Shown: positions 20,113 through 28,985, counted from the first letter of the stretch. The stretch is DNA of 64,000 nt from DAOUEO01 sp963763495 (GCA_963763495.1 CAVXOY010000015.1:62001-126000); one strand, 5' to 3'. Made by a program: numbers and translations. Notes: generated from the letters alone by a model not told the origin.

Positions 20113-21030
20113 CTAGCCGTAGCGGATGCGGGGGTCAACCACCGCATAGAGCATATCAACGGCCAGATTCACAACGGCGACGATGAAGGCATAGAAAATC
20201 GTCGCGCCCATGATCAGGCCGTAGTCTCGGGCGAACACGCCTTGGACAAAGAGCCGGCCGGTCCCCGGTATCGAAAAGAAGCTCTCGACGATGAACGATC
20301 CAGTCACCAGACTGACGGCTATCGGGCCGGCGACGGTGAGAATAGGAATGAGGGCGTTTTTCGTCGCGTGACGCAGGAGTACCACCTGCTCCCGCAAGCC
20401 CTTCGATCTCGCGGTGAGGATGTACTCCTGGCCCAGCACCTCAAGCATGCTGGCGCGGGTGATGCGAGCTATGTAGGCGACCGGTAGCGTAGCCAATGCT
20501 ATGGCCGGCATGATCGCCTGCTTCGGGCTTCCCCAACCCCCAGTGGGCAGCCAGTGGAGGTGGACGGAGAAGATAACTACCAGAAGCACTCCCAGGACGA
20601 ATGTAGGTGTACTAGCGGCGCTGGCGGAGATGATTGAGCTTGCGCGATCGAGAACGCTGTTCTGCCGCAGAGCAGCAACCATACCCAAGGTGAGCCCCAG
20701 ACACATGGCAACAGTAAAGGCCAGCAGTCCCAGAGTGGCTGTAGTCGAAAACCCACTCCGCAGGAGATCGGTAACAGGGCGGCCCTGATTGGTGTAGGAG
20801 ATGCCTAGGTCGCCGCGGAGAGCGTTCCCGATGAAGGTCAGGAATTGCTGCCACAGGGGCTGGTCCAGGCCGTACTTGTGATTGAGATTGGCGACAGTTA
20901 CCGGATCGAGAGGCTTATCACTGTCCCACGGTCCACCCGAGACAGCGTGCATGAGCAAGAAGGTGACAAGGGCGACGGCGAAGAGAACCGGCCCCATGTA
21001 GAGGATGCGTCTGAGAAGATAGCCAGCCAT
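20113..21030 (-). CDS. Peptide/nickel-type ABC transporter permease, DppB/OppB family
   Basis: Partner permease, 305 residues. Opens with the typical GYLLRRILYMGPVLFAVALV segment, then LDQPLWQQFLTFIGNALRGDLGISY, the family signature before the first permease helices. TPTFVLGVLLVVIFSVHLHWLPTGGWG and the EAA loop QEYILTARSKGLREQVVLLRHATKNALIPI follow. The end RLFVQGVFARDYGLIMG is also typical. It is separated from the binding-protein gene by a strong stem-loop, and lies directly upstream of the DppC-type gene. Confidence 0.94.
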   Translation of the reverse strand: MAGYLLRRILYMGPVLFAVALVTFLLMHAVSGGPWDSDKPLDPVTVANLNHKYGLDQPLWQQFLTFIGNALRGDLGISYTNQGRPVTDLLRSGFSTTATLGLLAFTVAMCLGLTLGMVAALRQNSVLDRASSIISASAASTPTFVLGVLLVVIFSVHLHWLPTGGWGSPKQAIMPAIALATLPVAYIARITRASMLEVLGQEYILTARSKGLREQVVLLRHATKNALIPILTVAGPIAVSLVTGSFIVESFFSIPGTGRLFVQGVFARDYGLIMGATIFYAFIVAVVNLAVDMLYAVVDPRIRYG

Positions 21031-21054
21031 CGCTAGTCGTCACCATTGGAGGAG

Positions 21055-21089
21055 AGGCCGGCCCGGAGGCTAGTCCACCGGGCCGGCCT
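21055..21089 (-). promoter_or_regulatory. Intercistronic stem-loop in ABC operon
   Basis: Perfect 12-bp stem (arms 21055-21066 and 21078-21089, GC-only apart from the outer pair) with an 11-base loop, between the binding-protein stop and the permease start. No T-run follows on the minus strand. It probably protects or attenuates the message so that binding protein exceeds permease, a common arrangement in such operons. Confidence 0.65.
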
Positions 21090-21097
21090 AGAAGTGT

Positions 21098-22809
21098 CTA
21101 GTGTTGGACGATGTAGGTCTGCGTCAAGAACAGTTCACCGTCAAGCCCCGCATCCATCCCTGTCAGGATGAGGCTCTTGACGTACGGCTTGACAAGGCGG
21201 ACCCGCTCGCGATAACTGACGAATATCGCCGCAGCGTCGCTTAATCAGCACTTGCTGGGCCTGACTCCACAGCGCCAAACGCTTTTCAGGGTCAGGTTCA
21301 GCGATTGCCTGCTGCACGAGAGTGTCGAACTCGGCATTGCTGTAGCCGGAGAGGTTGCTGCCACCGGTGCTCCCGAAGTTCTGGGGGAGCAGACTGTCGG
21401 GGTCAGGATAGTCAGCACCAAGCCCTATCGGTACGATCATGAACTGACCCTGCATGATCGTGGCAGAGAACGCCCGCGGCTCCAGTGGCTGGAGTTCTAC
21501 TTTGACACCGAGGTTCTCCTCAAACTGTCCCTGCGCGAACTCAGCTCGCAGCCGGTTGGCGCCGACATCGGGGAATTCAATCGTCACGCTGGGCATTGCG
21601 TCGGCACTGTAGCCTGCCTCTTCAAGAAGCTGCTTCGCCCCTTCAGGATTGTAGGCCATCTCCTCGCCCAGGTCGGGGTCGTAGCCCGCCGTCCCGGGCG
21701 GAATCAGGCTGTAGGCAACCTCGCCGACGCCAAACTGCACCTTGTCGACGAAAGCCTCTCTGTCCATAGCCATGGCGAACGCCTGGCGAACCTTCGGATC
21801 GTCGAACGGCGGCGCATTGACGTTGAACTCGTAGGCAAAGGTGCCCATGTCGACAGACCGCACTAGCTGCTGGCTCAGTTCGGAATCGCCTTCGGCAGCA
21901 CCGATGTTGGGAGGCGGCACCATTACCACGTCAAGCTCGTTGTTCAGGTAGGCGGCGTAGGCGGCATTGGGGTCGCCGATCATCTTGAGTACAAGCTTCT
22001 GCAGCTTGGGTTGATCCCCGTACCAGTAAGGGTTGGGCGTAAGGGTCATGTGGTCGTTGTGGGCCCACTCGCTCAGCACAAAGGGGCCGCTGCTGACGAG
22101 CTTCCCCGGCTCTGTCCAGCTATCTCCGAGTCCTTCCACGATGTCCTGGCGGAGAGGGTACATAGGCCAAATAGCAGCGACATAGACGAATGTGTAGCGC
22201 GGCTGGACGAGAGTCACTTTGAGGGTGTAGTCATCCACCGCTTCGACTCCGACAGCGTCTCTGAGTTGAGAGAGCGTAGCTTCGTCGACCGGCTGAGGGT
22301 CTGCCGGGTTGCCCATCGCCATGGTGTATTCCGCGGCACCCTGAATGTCGAAGTACATTGGAGCATAGGGAGAGCCGGTCATGAGGATCGAGTAGGCGCT
22401 TCACGCTGTACTCGATATCGGCGGCGGTAATGGGCTGGCCGTCGCTCCATTTGGCGTCCTCACGCAGCTTGAAAGTGTAGGTGAGGCCGTCATCGGAGAT
22501 GCCGCCGTTGGTGTGCGACGGAACCTCACTGGCGAGCGCCGGCACAAGGCTCAGATTCTGGTCAAAGCTGAGTAGGCCGCTGTAGAGCTGTCGAATGACG
22601 CCGATAGAGACGCCATCCATCGCGAGATTGGGGTCGATGGTCTCCGGTTCGTTGCCAAGGTTGAGCCGGAGTTCCTGGACAGGAGCCAGTTCCTCGGCGG
22701 AGGGCTTCGTCTTCCCGTCGTCACCGCAAGCGGATGAGAAGACTGCGGCCAAGATCGCAGCTGTCCCCGCCACCAGCAACCAGAGCTTCGATTTCGATGG
22801 TATGTTCAT
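21098..22809 (-). CDS. Peptide-type ABC transporter substrate-binding lipoprotein, two frameshifts
   Basis: Extracytoplasmic solute-binding protein, family 5 (DppA/OppA-like). Signal segment LWLLVAGTAAILAAVFSSAC with a lipobox-like Ser-Ser-Ala-Cys. Then RLNLGNEPETIDPNLAMDG, YTFKLREDAKWSDGQPITAAD (the family signature), GPFVLSEWAHNDHMTLTPNP and YANLxY-like Asn-Ala-Pro-Pro-Phe segments. The frame shifts near 22390 and near 21240. After the second shift the chain ends AAIFVSYRERVRLVKPYVKS to the stop at 21100-21098. Two extra bases explain both. About 569 residues joined. First gene of the importer operon. Confidence 0.9.
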
Positions 22810-22853
22810 GATCCTACCTTTCCCCTAGGTAAGCGGAAGCGGAAAGAGCTTGC

Positions 22854-23396
22854 TTACCGACTGGCAAGAGCGCTATCGGCCGTCGAAGGTGCCAAAAGCG
22901 CTCCCAACGCTTTCTCTGCCCGGTGGCGACCAACGCTGGCAGGCGCGACCCAGTGCTGGATCTGCAGGCCGTTTTCGAGGGCCAACAGCAAATCGGCTGT
23001 TATTCCCGGAGCAGCCGCCACGCCTCTTATCTTTCCTGCGATCTCCCGCAGTGCCTCGCGGCGAGCCGCATAGTACTCGGACAAACGCTCCCTGATTAGC
23101 TGTTTGCGGCCGGCTTGTTCCCAGAGCTCCATCAGGAGGCCGCCCCAGCCTTCACTACGAATGGTTCCATTCCCGTGGCTGCTACCCACCGTCTCTTCGA
23201 CCACTTGGAGAAGCAACGACTCTTTGCCGCGAAAGTGGAAATAGAAGCCCCCTTTGGAGTAGCCGGCCACCCGACAAATATCATCCACGCTGGCGCCCTC
23301 GAACCCCTTGCGGGTAAGGACCTGCAGCGCCGCCTTTAGCAGCTTTGTTCGGCCCTCCTCATGCATCCGACGTTTGGAGACACGTTGGGTTACCAT
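22854..23396 (-). CDS. TetR/AcrR-family transcriptional regulator
   Basis: 180 residues. The N-terminal helix-turn-helix reads TKLLKAALQVLTRKGFEGAS and VDDICRVAGYSKGGFYFHFRG, classic TetR. The C-terminal ligand domain is not assignable. It lies 45 bases downstream of the importer operon on the same strand. About 170 bases upstream of its start is a plus-strand promoter carrying a perfect TetR-style palindrome (23567-23584), a likely target. The effector is unknown. Confidence 0.9.
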   Translation of the reverse strand: MVTQRVSKRRMHEEGRTKLLKAALQVLTRKGFEGASVDDICRVAGYSKGGFYFHFRGKESLLLQVVEETVGSSHGNGTIRSEGWGGLLMELWEQAGRKQLIRERLSEYYAARREALREIAGKIRGVAAAPGITADLLLALENGLQIQHWVAPASVGRHRAEKALGALLAPSTADSALASR

Positions 23397-23536
23397 CGCG
23401 AACTACCGCCTATGATTGTTATCGACTCCTGAGGAGGCTGACTTTAGCGCCGCGGCTATCTGGCTGTCCCTGCGAACGCTAGAGGGGCGAAATGCCCGGA
23501 TCGCAGGGTCAGATGCGATGCCCAGCAGTGCAGGGC

Positions 23537-23584
23537 TTGACACAGGCTGATTTGATGCGATAATACATACCGACGGGTCGGTAT
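23537..23584 (+). promoter_or_regulatory. Sigma-70 promoter with perfect TetR-type operator
   Basis: TTGACA (23537-23542), 18-base spacer, TAATAC (23561-23566), then directly ATACCGAC-GG-GTCGGTAT (23567-23584), a perfect 8-2-8 inverted repeat covering the expected transcription start. The layout fits repression by a TetR protein; the adjacent regulator is the obvious candidate. Confidence 0.72.
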
Positions 23585-23658
23585 CTCAGCGAGGCAAGCA
23601 GAGAGGAACACCAATCCCTGACCCTGACCCCGAATCGGATATTGCATGGAGGCGAAGC

Positions 23659-23757
23659 ATGAAGAAACTGCTGGCTATTGCACCGGCTGCCCTGGTTGTA
23701 GCGGCTCTGGCCGCTACCCAGGCCCTACCACTCCTCAGAATCTGGTGGTGGTGGTAG
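23659..23757 (+). CDS. Putative 32-residue membrane micropeptide ending in four tryptophans
   Basis: Not a known family. ATG 23659 is preceded by GGAGG with a six-base spacer and lies 75 bases after the operator. It reads MKKLLAIAPAALVVAAL, then AATQALPLLRIWWWW, then TAG. This is a positively charged start, one hydrophobic helix and an aromatic tail, so a single-pass membrane peptide or signal-peptide-like leader. The GGT-rich stretch encoding the Trp tail could hide an indel, in which case a longer protein would continue in another frame. None of the alternatives looks clearly coding. A 7-bp hairpin follows at 23802-23829. Confidence 0.45.
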   Translation: MKKLLAIAPAALVVAALAATQALPLLRIWWWW

Positions 23758-24034
23758 GAGCAAGTCACAATAGGAGATCCAGTGTCTACCCGCTGTCCAG
23801 GGGTCTCTGTTGCTTCGGTGAGAGAGACCTCATGGTGGCGGGCAAGAGCGAAGATACCGGCTCGTCAAGACGTCCCACCAAGTAGCTAGCGTCGACCCGC
23901 TCGACGGTGGTTACATTCGGGGACGTTTCGTCTCCTCTCTGCTCTGCCTCGTTGCCCTTACTTGGGCATCATGCCGACATCAATCGCCGTAGTGGCATAC
24001 CGTTTGAGACCGGGCTGGTCGATTTAGCCCTAAC
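23758..24034. other. Region without recognised gene downstream of micropeptide
   Basis: Holds the hairpin GGTCTCT/AGAGACC at 23802-23829 and a short GGGCT/AGCCC stem near 24013. No supported gene. It is either the 3' part of the operator-controlled transcript or spacer before the convergent HD-GYP gene. Confidence 0.4.
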
Positions 24035-25528
24035 CTATGCCGCTACTCTCTCCTCCAGGCCTTCCGCCCAGCCACCTACGCACTCCAAGAATGCCTCCAC
24101 CACCTGAGGATCAAACTGAATACCGTTGTTGTTTATGATCTCATCACGCGCCTGCTGCCAGTCGAGGGCGCGCCGGTAAGGCCGGTTAGAGGTCATCGCA
24201 TCGAAGGCGTCAGCGACGGCGAATACGCGAGAACCGAGAGGTATCTCCTTGCCCTTAAGCCCTAGGGGGTAACCCTTCCCGTCATACCGTTCGTGGTGAG
24301 AGTAGACGATGTCGGCGGCTTTCTCCAAGAACTTGACGTCCTTCAGCATCTCATAGCCGATGGCGGGGTGCTTCCGCATCTCCTGCCATTCTTCAGCGGT
24401 TAGAGGTCCCGCTTTGTTCAGGATGGAGTCGGCAACGCCGATCTTGCCAACGTCGTGTAGCAGCGAGGCCCGCTCGATGTCCAGCCATTCGTCGCTACCA
24501 TCCTTTATCCCAAGGCGAAGCGCCATGTCCATTGTGTAGACGGAGACGCGGCTGGAGTGACCGCCGGTTTCGCTATCCCGGGCATCGAGCGCGGCAGCGA
24601 GTGCCTCCAAGGTAGCATCATACGTTTCCTTCAAACGTGAGGTCATGGCGAGGATCTCGCGGTTAGCTCGTTCTAGCTGATCGTTCTTCCTCTTCAAGAC
24701 AGCGACATTGCGGGCCGTCTTGTCCACGTACTGCTTGATCGCGAGGCGCATCATGAAAGGCGGGGCCACGAACGCCAGTAGGCCGGTCGCGCCCAGCGCC
24801 CGATAGGAAAGAGCACAGGCCAAACCGAGCAATCCGAAGACCATGTAATGGGGGAAGAGCCACTGGAACTTCTCCTGCCAAATGGCCCAAGGCCTCTGTC
24901 GCGTGGCCAAGCTGGCGACACCGGTCACCAAGAAGCTGCTGACGCCGTAGCTGACGGTCGCCGCGACGAGAGAAGCGACGACCACCTGCGGCGACACCTT
25001 GATGGCGTTGTTATCGATCAGTCCCCAAAGCACAGCAGCGGCAAGGCCATCGGCGAGGATGGCGCTGCCGACGTTGAACAGGAAGCGGTAGGAAATGACG
25101 TTTCGGGGCAAATGTAAGCTGAGGGCGGTGATCGGAGCAGCAACAACCACGCCCGATGGCCCGTAGAGAACGGCGATGGCAAAGAGGCAGATGAAACTGA
25201 CGGAGACTTTGCTGTCGCTGTAGACAAGTATGCTCAGGCGATCAGCGATGGCAGCAAGCGTCGTCAGCAGGAGCAAGCCGACAAGACCAGAGTGAGGGAG
25301 GCGGGGCGCGTAGACTAGCACCACCGCCATTCCCGCCAGAAATGCCGTGACGGACAGCAGCGAGGCCTGCCAGGGTAATGTGGGCGGCGCCATTCCCTCA
25401 GCGCGAGGCTCGCGCTCAGGCATGTGCGTACCTGCGCCTATGTCAGGGCGCACGGCGACGGACAGCGGTCGTTCAATACTGAGGCCGTTGTGGTTTTCGA
25501 TCGGCTCTGCCCTGTCCTGCATAGGCAT
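24035..25528 (-). CDS. Membrane HD-GYP phosphodiesterase (c-di-GMP hydrolase)
   Basis: 497 residues. A soluble N-terminal stretch of about 50 residues is followed by six to eight transmembrane helices (about 55-275), then a short coiled coil (LKRKNDQLERANREILAM). The HD-GYP domain shows RDSETGGHSSRVSVY, the metal motif LLHDVGKIGVADSILNK, HPAIGYEML, HHERYDGKGYP (the GYP part) and ADAFDAMTSNRPYR. All metal ligands appear present, so hydrolysis of cyclic di-GMP is expected. Downstream of, and same strand as, the riboswitch-led sigma gene. Confidence 0.93.
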   Translation of the reverse strand: MPMQDRAEPIENHNGLSIERPLSVAVRPDIGAGTHMPEREPRAEGMAPPTLPWQASLLSVTAFLAGMAVVLVYAPRLPHSGLVGLLLLTTLAAIADRLSILVYSDSKVSVSFICLFAIAVLYGPSGVVVAAPITALSLHLPRNVISYRFLFNVGSAILADGLAAAVLWGLIDNNAIKVSPQVVVASLVAATVSYGVSSFLVTGVASLATRQRPWAIWQEKFQWLFPHYMVFGLLGLACALSYRALGATGLLAFVAPPFMMRLAIKQYVDKTARNVAVLKRKNDQLERANREILAMTSRLKETYDATLEALAAALDARDSETGGHSSRVSVYTMDMALRLGIKDGSDEWLDIERASLLHDVGKIGVADSILNKAGPLTAEEWQEMRKHPAIGYEMLKDVKFLEKAADIVYSHHERYDGKGYPLGLKGKEIPLGSRVFAVADAFDAMTSNRPYRRALDWQQARDEIINNNGIQFDPQVVEAFLECVGGWAEGLEERVAA

Positions 25529-25763
25529 TTCCGGTGCCGCTCAGTTACTTCTTCGGGCTGACGTATTCACCTTTAGTGCAACATTCGGCGCCCGCCGATA
25601 GGCATGCGCGTCGAACGGAACATCCTAACGTCATCTCAACTGCGAACTCCGCTCTCAGGGGTATTATCGGCAGATGCCGGAGGTCAAGTAGGGTACCCCT
25701 TTTCGGGACCGGAGGCAGGTCAGTGATATGCTTCGCACATCGTCGCGAGCCAATCTCCCAAGA

Positions 25764-26489
25764 CTAGGCGGCCTCTTCAAGCTGCGGTTGAAGCTCTCGG
25801 CGGAGCAGGCAGAGGATCCGCTTGTGGAGCTGGCAGACTCGCGACTCGGAGAGTCCGAGAAGCTCGCCGATCTCATGAAACGGCCGTGACTCCCCATAGC
25901 GCAGTTGAATGATCGCCTTGTCCCGCTCGCTAAGAGATGAGACAGCGTCGACCAAGAAACCGAGGGCTACCTTGTGTTCGGTGGCCTGGGCGGGGTCTGT
26001 CAGGGCATCCTCATCGGCCAGATCCCAGCCGTAGTTGCCACCGTGACTGGGCCGGCACTCTAGAGAATACTCAAGGGATACGAGCCGGGAGTTGGTGCGC
26101 CACTTGAGCTGCTGCAGCCGGGCAGAGCTGATACCCATCCGAAAAGCGATCTCTTTGTGGGTAGGCCAGCGGCCGAGCTGGACAGCCAGCTCCTGTGAGG
26201 CCTGTTCGATCTCCTTTGCGCTTCGCCGCAGTGAGCGAGAGAGCGGGTCCTGCTTGCGCACGGCATCGAGTATGGAGCCCCGAATGCGGCGAATGGCGAA
26301 GCTGGCAAAAGTCGTGCCCCGATCAGGGTCGTAGGCATCGACCGCCTGGATCAGTCCTTCCATACCGTAGCCAATCGCGTCGTCCTTTTCCACGCCGGCG
26401 GCACCACCGCCATCAGCGGACATGCGGTTGACCACGAAAGCTACCAGCGGTAGATGCTTGGTTATCAATTGTTCTCGGTTCTTTGCCAT
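25764..26489 (-). CDS. RNA polymerase sigma factor of FliA/WhiG/SigB type
   Basis: Alternative sigma-70 factor, 241 residues from ATG 26489 (MAKNREQLITKHLPLVAFVV), preceded by a GGGGGGC ribosome site. Region 2: DDAIGYGMEGLIQAVDAYDPDRGTTFASFAIRRIRGSI. Region 3: EIEQASQELAVQLGRWPTHKEIAFRMG. Region 4: LSERDKAIIQLRYGESRPFHEIGELLGLSESRVCQLH. This three-domain form is that of flagellar/sporulation sigma factors. No flagellar genes are in the window, and a role in surface structures is inferred from the c-di-GMP riboswitch and terminator in its leader. No anti-sigma gene is adjacent. Confidence 0.92.
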   Translation of the reverse strand: MAKNREQLITKHLPLVAFVVNRMSADGGGAAGVEKDDAIGYGMEGLIQAVDAYDPDRGTTFASFAIRRIRGSILDAVRKQDPLSRSLRRSAKEIEQASQELAVQLGRWPTHKEIAFRMGISSARLQQLKWRTNSRLVSLEYSLECRPSHGGNYGWDLADEDALTDPAQATEHKVALGFLVDAVSSLSERDKAIIQLRYGESRPFHEIGELLGLSESRVCQLHKRILCLLRRELQPQLEEAA

Positions 26490-26528
26490 GTTATGCCCCC
26501 CAGGGTTGGCGAACACTCGCCGGAGTAC

Positions 26529-26563
26529 AAAAAAGCCGTCGTCGGTAGGTCACCGACGACGGC
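26529..26563 (-). terminator. Intrinsic terminator between riboswitch and sigma gene
   Basis: Perfect 12-bp stem GCCGTCGTCGGT/ACCGACGACGGC with a five-base loop, followed on the minus strand by six T. It ends 39 bases before the sigma start. Its position after the GEMM-I aptamer makes it the likely expression platform. Confidence 0.88.
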
Positions 26564-26609
26564 AAGTGGTCGAGAAGGTTCTTGATAATGAACTGCGAGC
26601 GCTTTTTCG

Positions 26610-26712
26610 CTCCAGCAGAGGCCTTCGGTAGCCCAGCAACCCTATCCTTCCACGGAAGGACTATAGGTCGGAGGCTTTGCGTCCCCCTCTTTCGAAGGGT
26701 TTGCCTTTGTCG
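26610..26712 (-). ncRNA. Cyclic di-GMP-I (GEMM-I) riboswitch, sigma-factor leader
   Basis: On the minus strand: AAAGGCAAACCCTTCGAAAG, then AGGGGGACGCAAAGCCTCCG, ACCTATAG, a variable hairpin, and GGGTTGCTGGGCTACCGAAG. This matches the GEMM-I consensus GGCAAACC - GAAA tetraloop - GGGACGCAAAGCC - CCGG - variable arm - GGGxUACCGA. It is followed by a hairpin near 26585-26615 and then the perfect terminator. It would couple sigma expression to intracellular c-di-GMP by termination. Whether the ligand turns expression on or off cannot be told by eye. Confidence 0.9.
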
Positions 26713-27066
26713 GTGCCCGTCTTTACTGGTTAAGGTACTCACCGGCACCCTGGCCGGTGGGTGAACCCAACTGGATCACCAAAGCAATAACGAGGAAATG
26801 CGAAGAACATATCAGCGCCCGGCAAAGATCTTCAGAACAATTTGCGGAGCCTGGGCAAGTGCTATCACAAACACAAAGGGGTGTTGGTTCCTACTTGGCG
26901 ATAAGCGGAGGTATCTGCTATTCTTTGGCAGCGGAGGTGGGGGCTTGACGCTTTGGCTAGGATTGCAGGGCTAGCTCCAGTTGTCTGACAGTCCCCTTGC
27001 ACAGAGCCGCAGTTGTCCATACCTCGGCGGCGGGCCAACCGCGCGTGCTACTTGAACCGTCGGGCA
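26713..27066. other. Intergenic region with sigma-gene leader promoter zone
   Basis: About 350 bases without a supported gene. On the minus strand it must hold the promoter of the riboswitch transcript; no clear -35/-10 pair was found. The short inverted repeat ACCGGCACCCTGGCCGGTGG at 26741-26760 is the only obvious structure. Confidence 0.4.
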
Positions 27067-27110
27067 GTCGGAAAACCCTGAGAGAGGGCTGGCGCAGCGC
27101 CTTTTCCGGC
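27067..27110 (+). promoter_or_regulatory. Structured leader (three-way-junction-like) before TetR gene
   Basis: An outer stem of nine pairs (27067-27075 with 27102-27110) encloses two small hairpins: CCCT/AGGG (27076-27088) and GGCG/CGCC (27091-27101). The element ends ten bases before the TTGGAG ribosome site. It could be a regulatory RNA fold or an operator region. No known class matches. Confidence 0.4.
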
Positions 27111-27135
27111 CGACAATTACTTGGAGTATCTATCG

Positions 27136-27813
27136 TTGAACAGAACGATTCCCGCAAAGCGCCAGCAGAAGGAGCAGACACGAGCTCGCCTAGTGGAGGC
27201 CGCTCTCCGTGTCTTTGCCCTTCAGGGATACGACCACGCCACAGTAGATGAGATATCTCTGGCAGCCGGACACTCTAAGGGCGCCTACTACTTCCATTTC
27301 GATTCCAAAGAGGGGATATTCCTAGAACTGCTGTCGACCTGGACAGCGGAGCAGACGCGACGGCTGCACACATTTGAGGATGCCTCGGTCCCTCCGGCCA
27401 TTGCCCTGCTCGAAACCCTTCAGTCTCTTCTTCGGTACGACGATAGGGACCCCCACTGGCTGTCGTTACTCCCCGAGTTCTGGGCTCAGGGTCACCGAAA
27501 CGACAAGGTTCACCAGTTGCTGCAAAAAGCCTATGATCAATGGCTGAAGCTTCTCACAGACGCGTTCGAGAAGGCTGAGTCGGCCCGCCTTATCTCCTTG
27601 GCCGTACGTCCGGAGGCGGCGGCCAGTCTCGTCCTCGCCCTGCACGATGGCCTGGTAGTGCACCGTCGCCTGCGCCTGGCGGCCAACAGACCACCAGCTT
27701 TGCCCCAGACGCTCGGCGTCCTCATCTCTATGCTGACCACGTCAGCGGAACAGCGGCCAACCACGGAGATTTCTCCGCCGGTGGCACGGCGCACAGTCAG
27801 ACGCACGCACTAG
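27136..27813 (+). CDS. TetR/AcrR-family transcriptional regulator
   Basis: 225 residues. HTH: ARLVEAALRVFALQGYDHAT, VDEISLAAGHSKGAYYFHFDSK, closely parallel to the first TetR in the window. The C-terminal domain is helical with Trp-rich WLSLLPEFWAQGH. An in-frame TTG at 27121 is itself part of TTGGAG, which works better as the ribosome site for TTG 27136, so that start is preferred. It has no obvious target neighbour; the sigma/riboswitch leader is divergent upstream and the PfkB gene follows. Confidence 0.88.
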   Translation: MNRTIPAKRQQKEQTRARLVEAALRVFALQGYDHATVDEISLAAGHSKGAYYFHFDSKEGIFLELLSTWTAEQTRRLHTFEDASVPPAIALLETLQSLLRYDDRDPHWLSLLPEFWAQGHRNDKVHQLLQKAYDQWLKLLTDAFEKAESARLISLAVRPEAAASLVLALHDGLVVHRRLRLAANRPPALPQTLGVLISMLTTSAEQRPTTEISPPVARRTVRRTH

Positions 27814-27994
27814 GTCCCCTCGCACGGCTAACTCCCGAAGCGTTCCGTCCACTCCAGATAGACTGAGGCCAAAACCCATTCTATGATTAGAGCTTGGCCG
27901 TCGTTCGTCGTATCCGGGCGAGCGCGAGCTAGACCAAAACAGGGCAGAACAGATATCTTGCTTCGTGGCAAGAAGATACGGAATCGAGAGACAA

Positions 27995-28973
27995 ATGTTT
28001 AACAGAATTGTAGTTACTGGGTCCCTAGCCTATGACCACATAATGTCGATGCCGGGTAGTTTTAGCGACCACATAATGCCGGACAAGATCCACATCCTGA
28101 ATGTCAGCTTCATAATGCAGACTTACAGGACGGAATTTGGTGGCACAGCCGGCAACATTTCCTATTCCTTAGGATTACTGGGTGTCCCCACACTGATAGT
28201 TGCATCCGCCGGAGACGATTTTCAGGACTACCTAAGACATCTGAAGATGGATCAAGAATTTGGATGTCACGGGAATCAAACTCTTCAAAGATATCCCTAC
28301 CGCCCAAGGATTTGTAACAACCGACAAAAATGATAACCAGATTTGGGGATTCTACGAAGGTGCTATGAAGAAGAACAGGGCTATTTCCCTCAAGAAATTC
28401 CTAAAGGACGGGGATTTTGTAGTTATCTCTCCAAACGATCCGGTGGCTACAGTCAAATTTGTAGGACAGGCTGTTCAACGTAACATACCGTATCTTTTTG
28501 ATCCGGCCTTTAATATCCCCCATCTTACAAAAGAGGATCTTGGGTTCTCGGTAGAAAACGCCTCAATCGTCATCGGTAACGATTACGAAATTGAGCTTAT
28601 CAAAAGGAGGCTAGGTCTCAGAAACCTACCGCAAACAAGCCAGATTTGGATAACGACCTTAGGTTCTCGTGGATCAACGATCAAGATGGGCAAAAAGGAA
28701 TGGAAGATACCGCCAGCTAAGCCCAAAAGTGTTGTCGATCCAACCGGCGCCGGAGATGCGTACCGGGCAGGTTTCTTATCGGGTTTTGTTAGAGACTTAC
28801 CGCTTGAGGCTTGTGGGCGTTTAGGTTCTCTCGCGGCCGCTTACACTGTTGAAAAACACGGAACGCAAACTCATAGATTTGGCGTGAAGGAATTCAAGGA
28901 CAGGTTCAAAGTAAACTTCGGGGCAGAACCTGCGGAGCAGATCGAGCGGGTGCGGAAGCGGGTCAGCCCGTAG
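27995..28973 (+). CDS. PfkB-family carbohydrate/nucleoside kinase, one frameshift, lower GC
   Basis: Ribokinase-fold sugar or adenosine kinase. Seen: RIVVTGSLAYDHIMSMPG at the start, FGGTAGNISYSLGLLG (substrate-binding Gly-Gly), ISPNDPVATVKF, and the ATP/anion-hole signature VVDPTGAGDAYRAGFLSGF with the catalytic Asp. The pattern resembles adenosine-kinase-like PfkB proteins. The frame moves +1 near 28258 between LKMDQE and LDVTGIKLF. About 325 residues joined. Codon and base use is visibly more A/T-rich than neighbours, suggesting transfer from another lineage. Start ATG 27995 (MFNRIV). Confidence 0.85.
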
Positions 28974-28985
28974 CGGGGTGTCTCG

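Noticed and set aside
21055..21089. Rho-independent terminator in the ABC operon
   Set aside because: Stem is perfect but no T-run follows on the transcribed strand, so an intercistronic stabiliser or attenuator is more likely.
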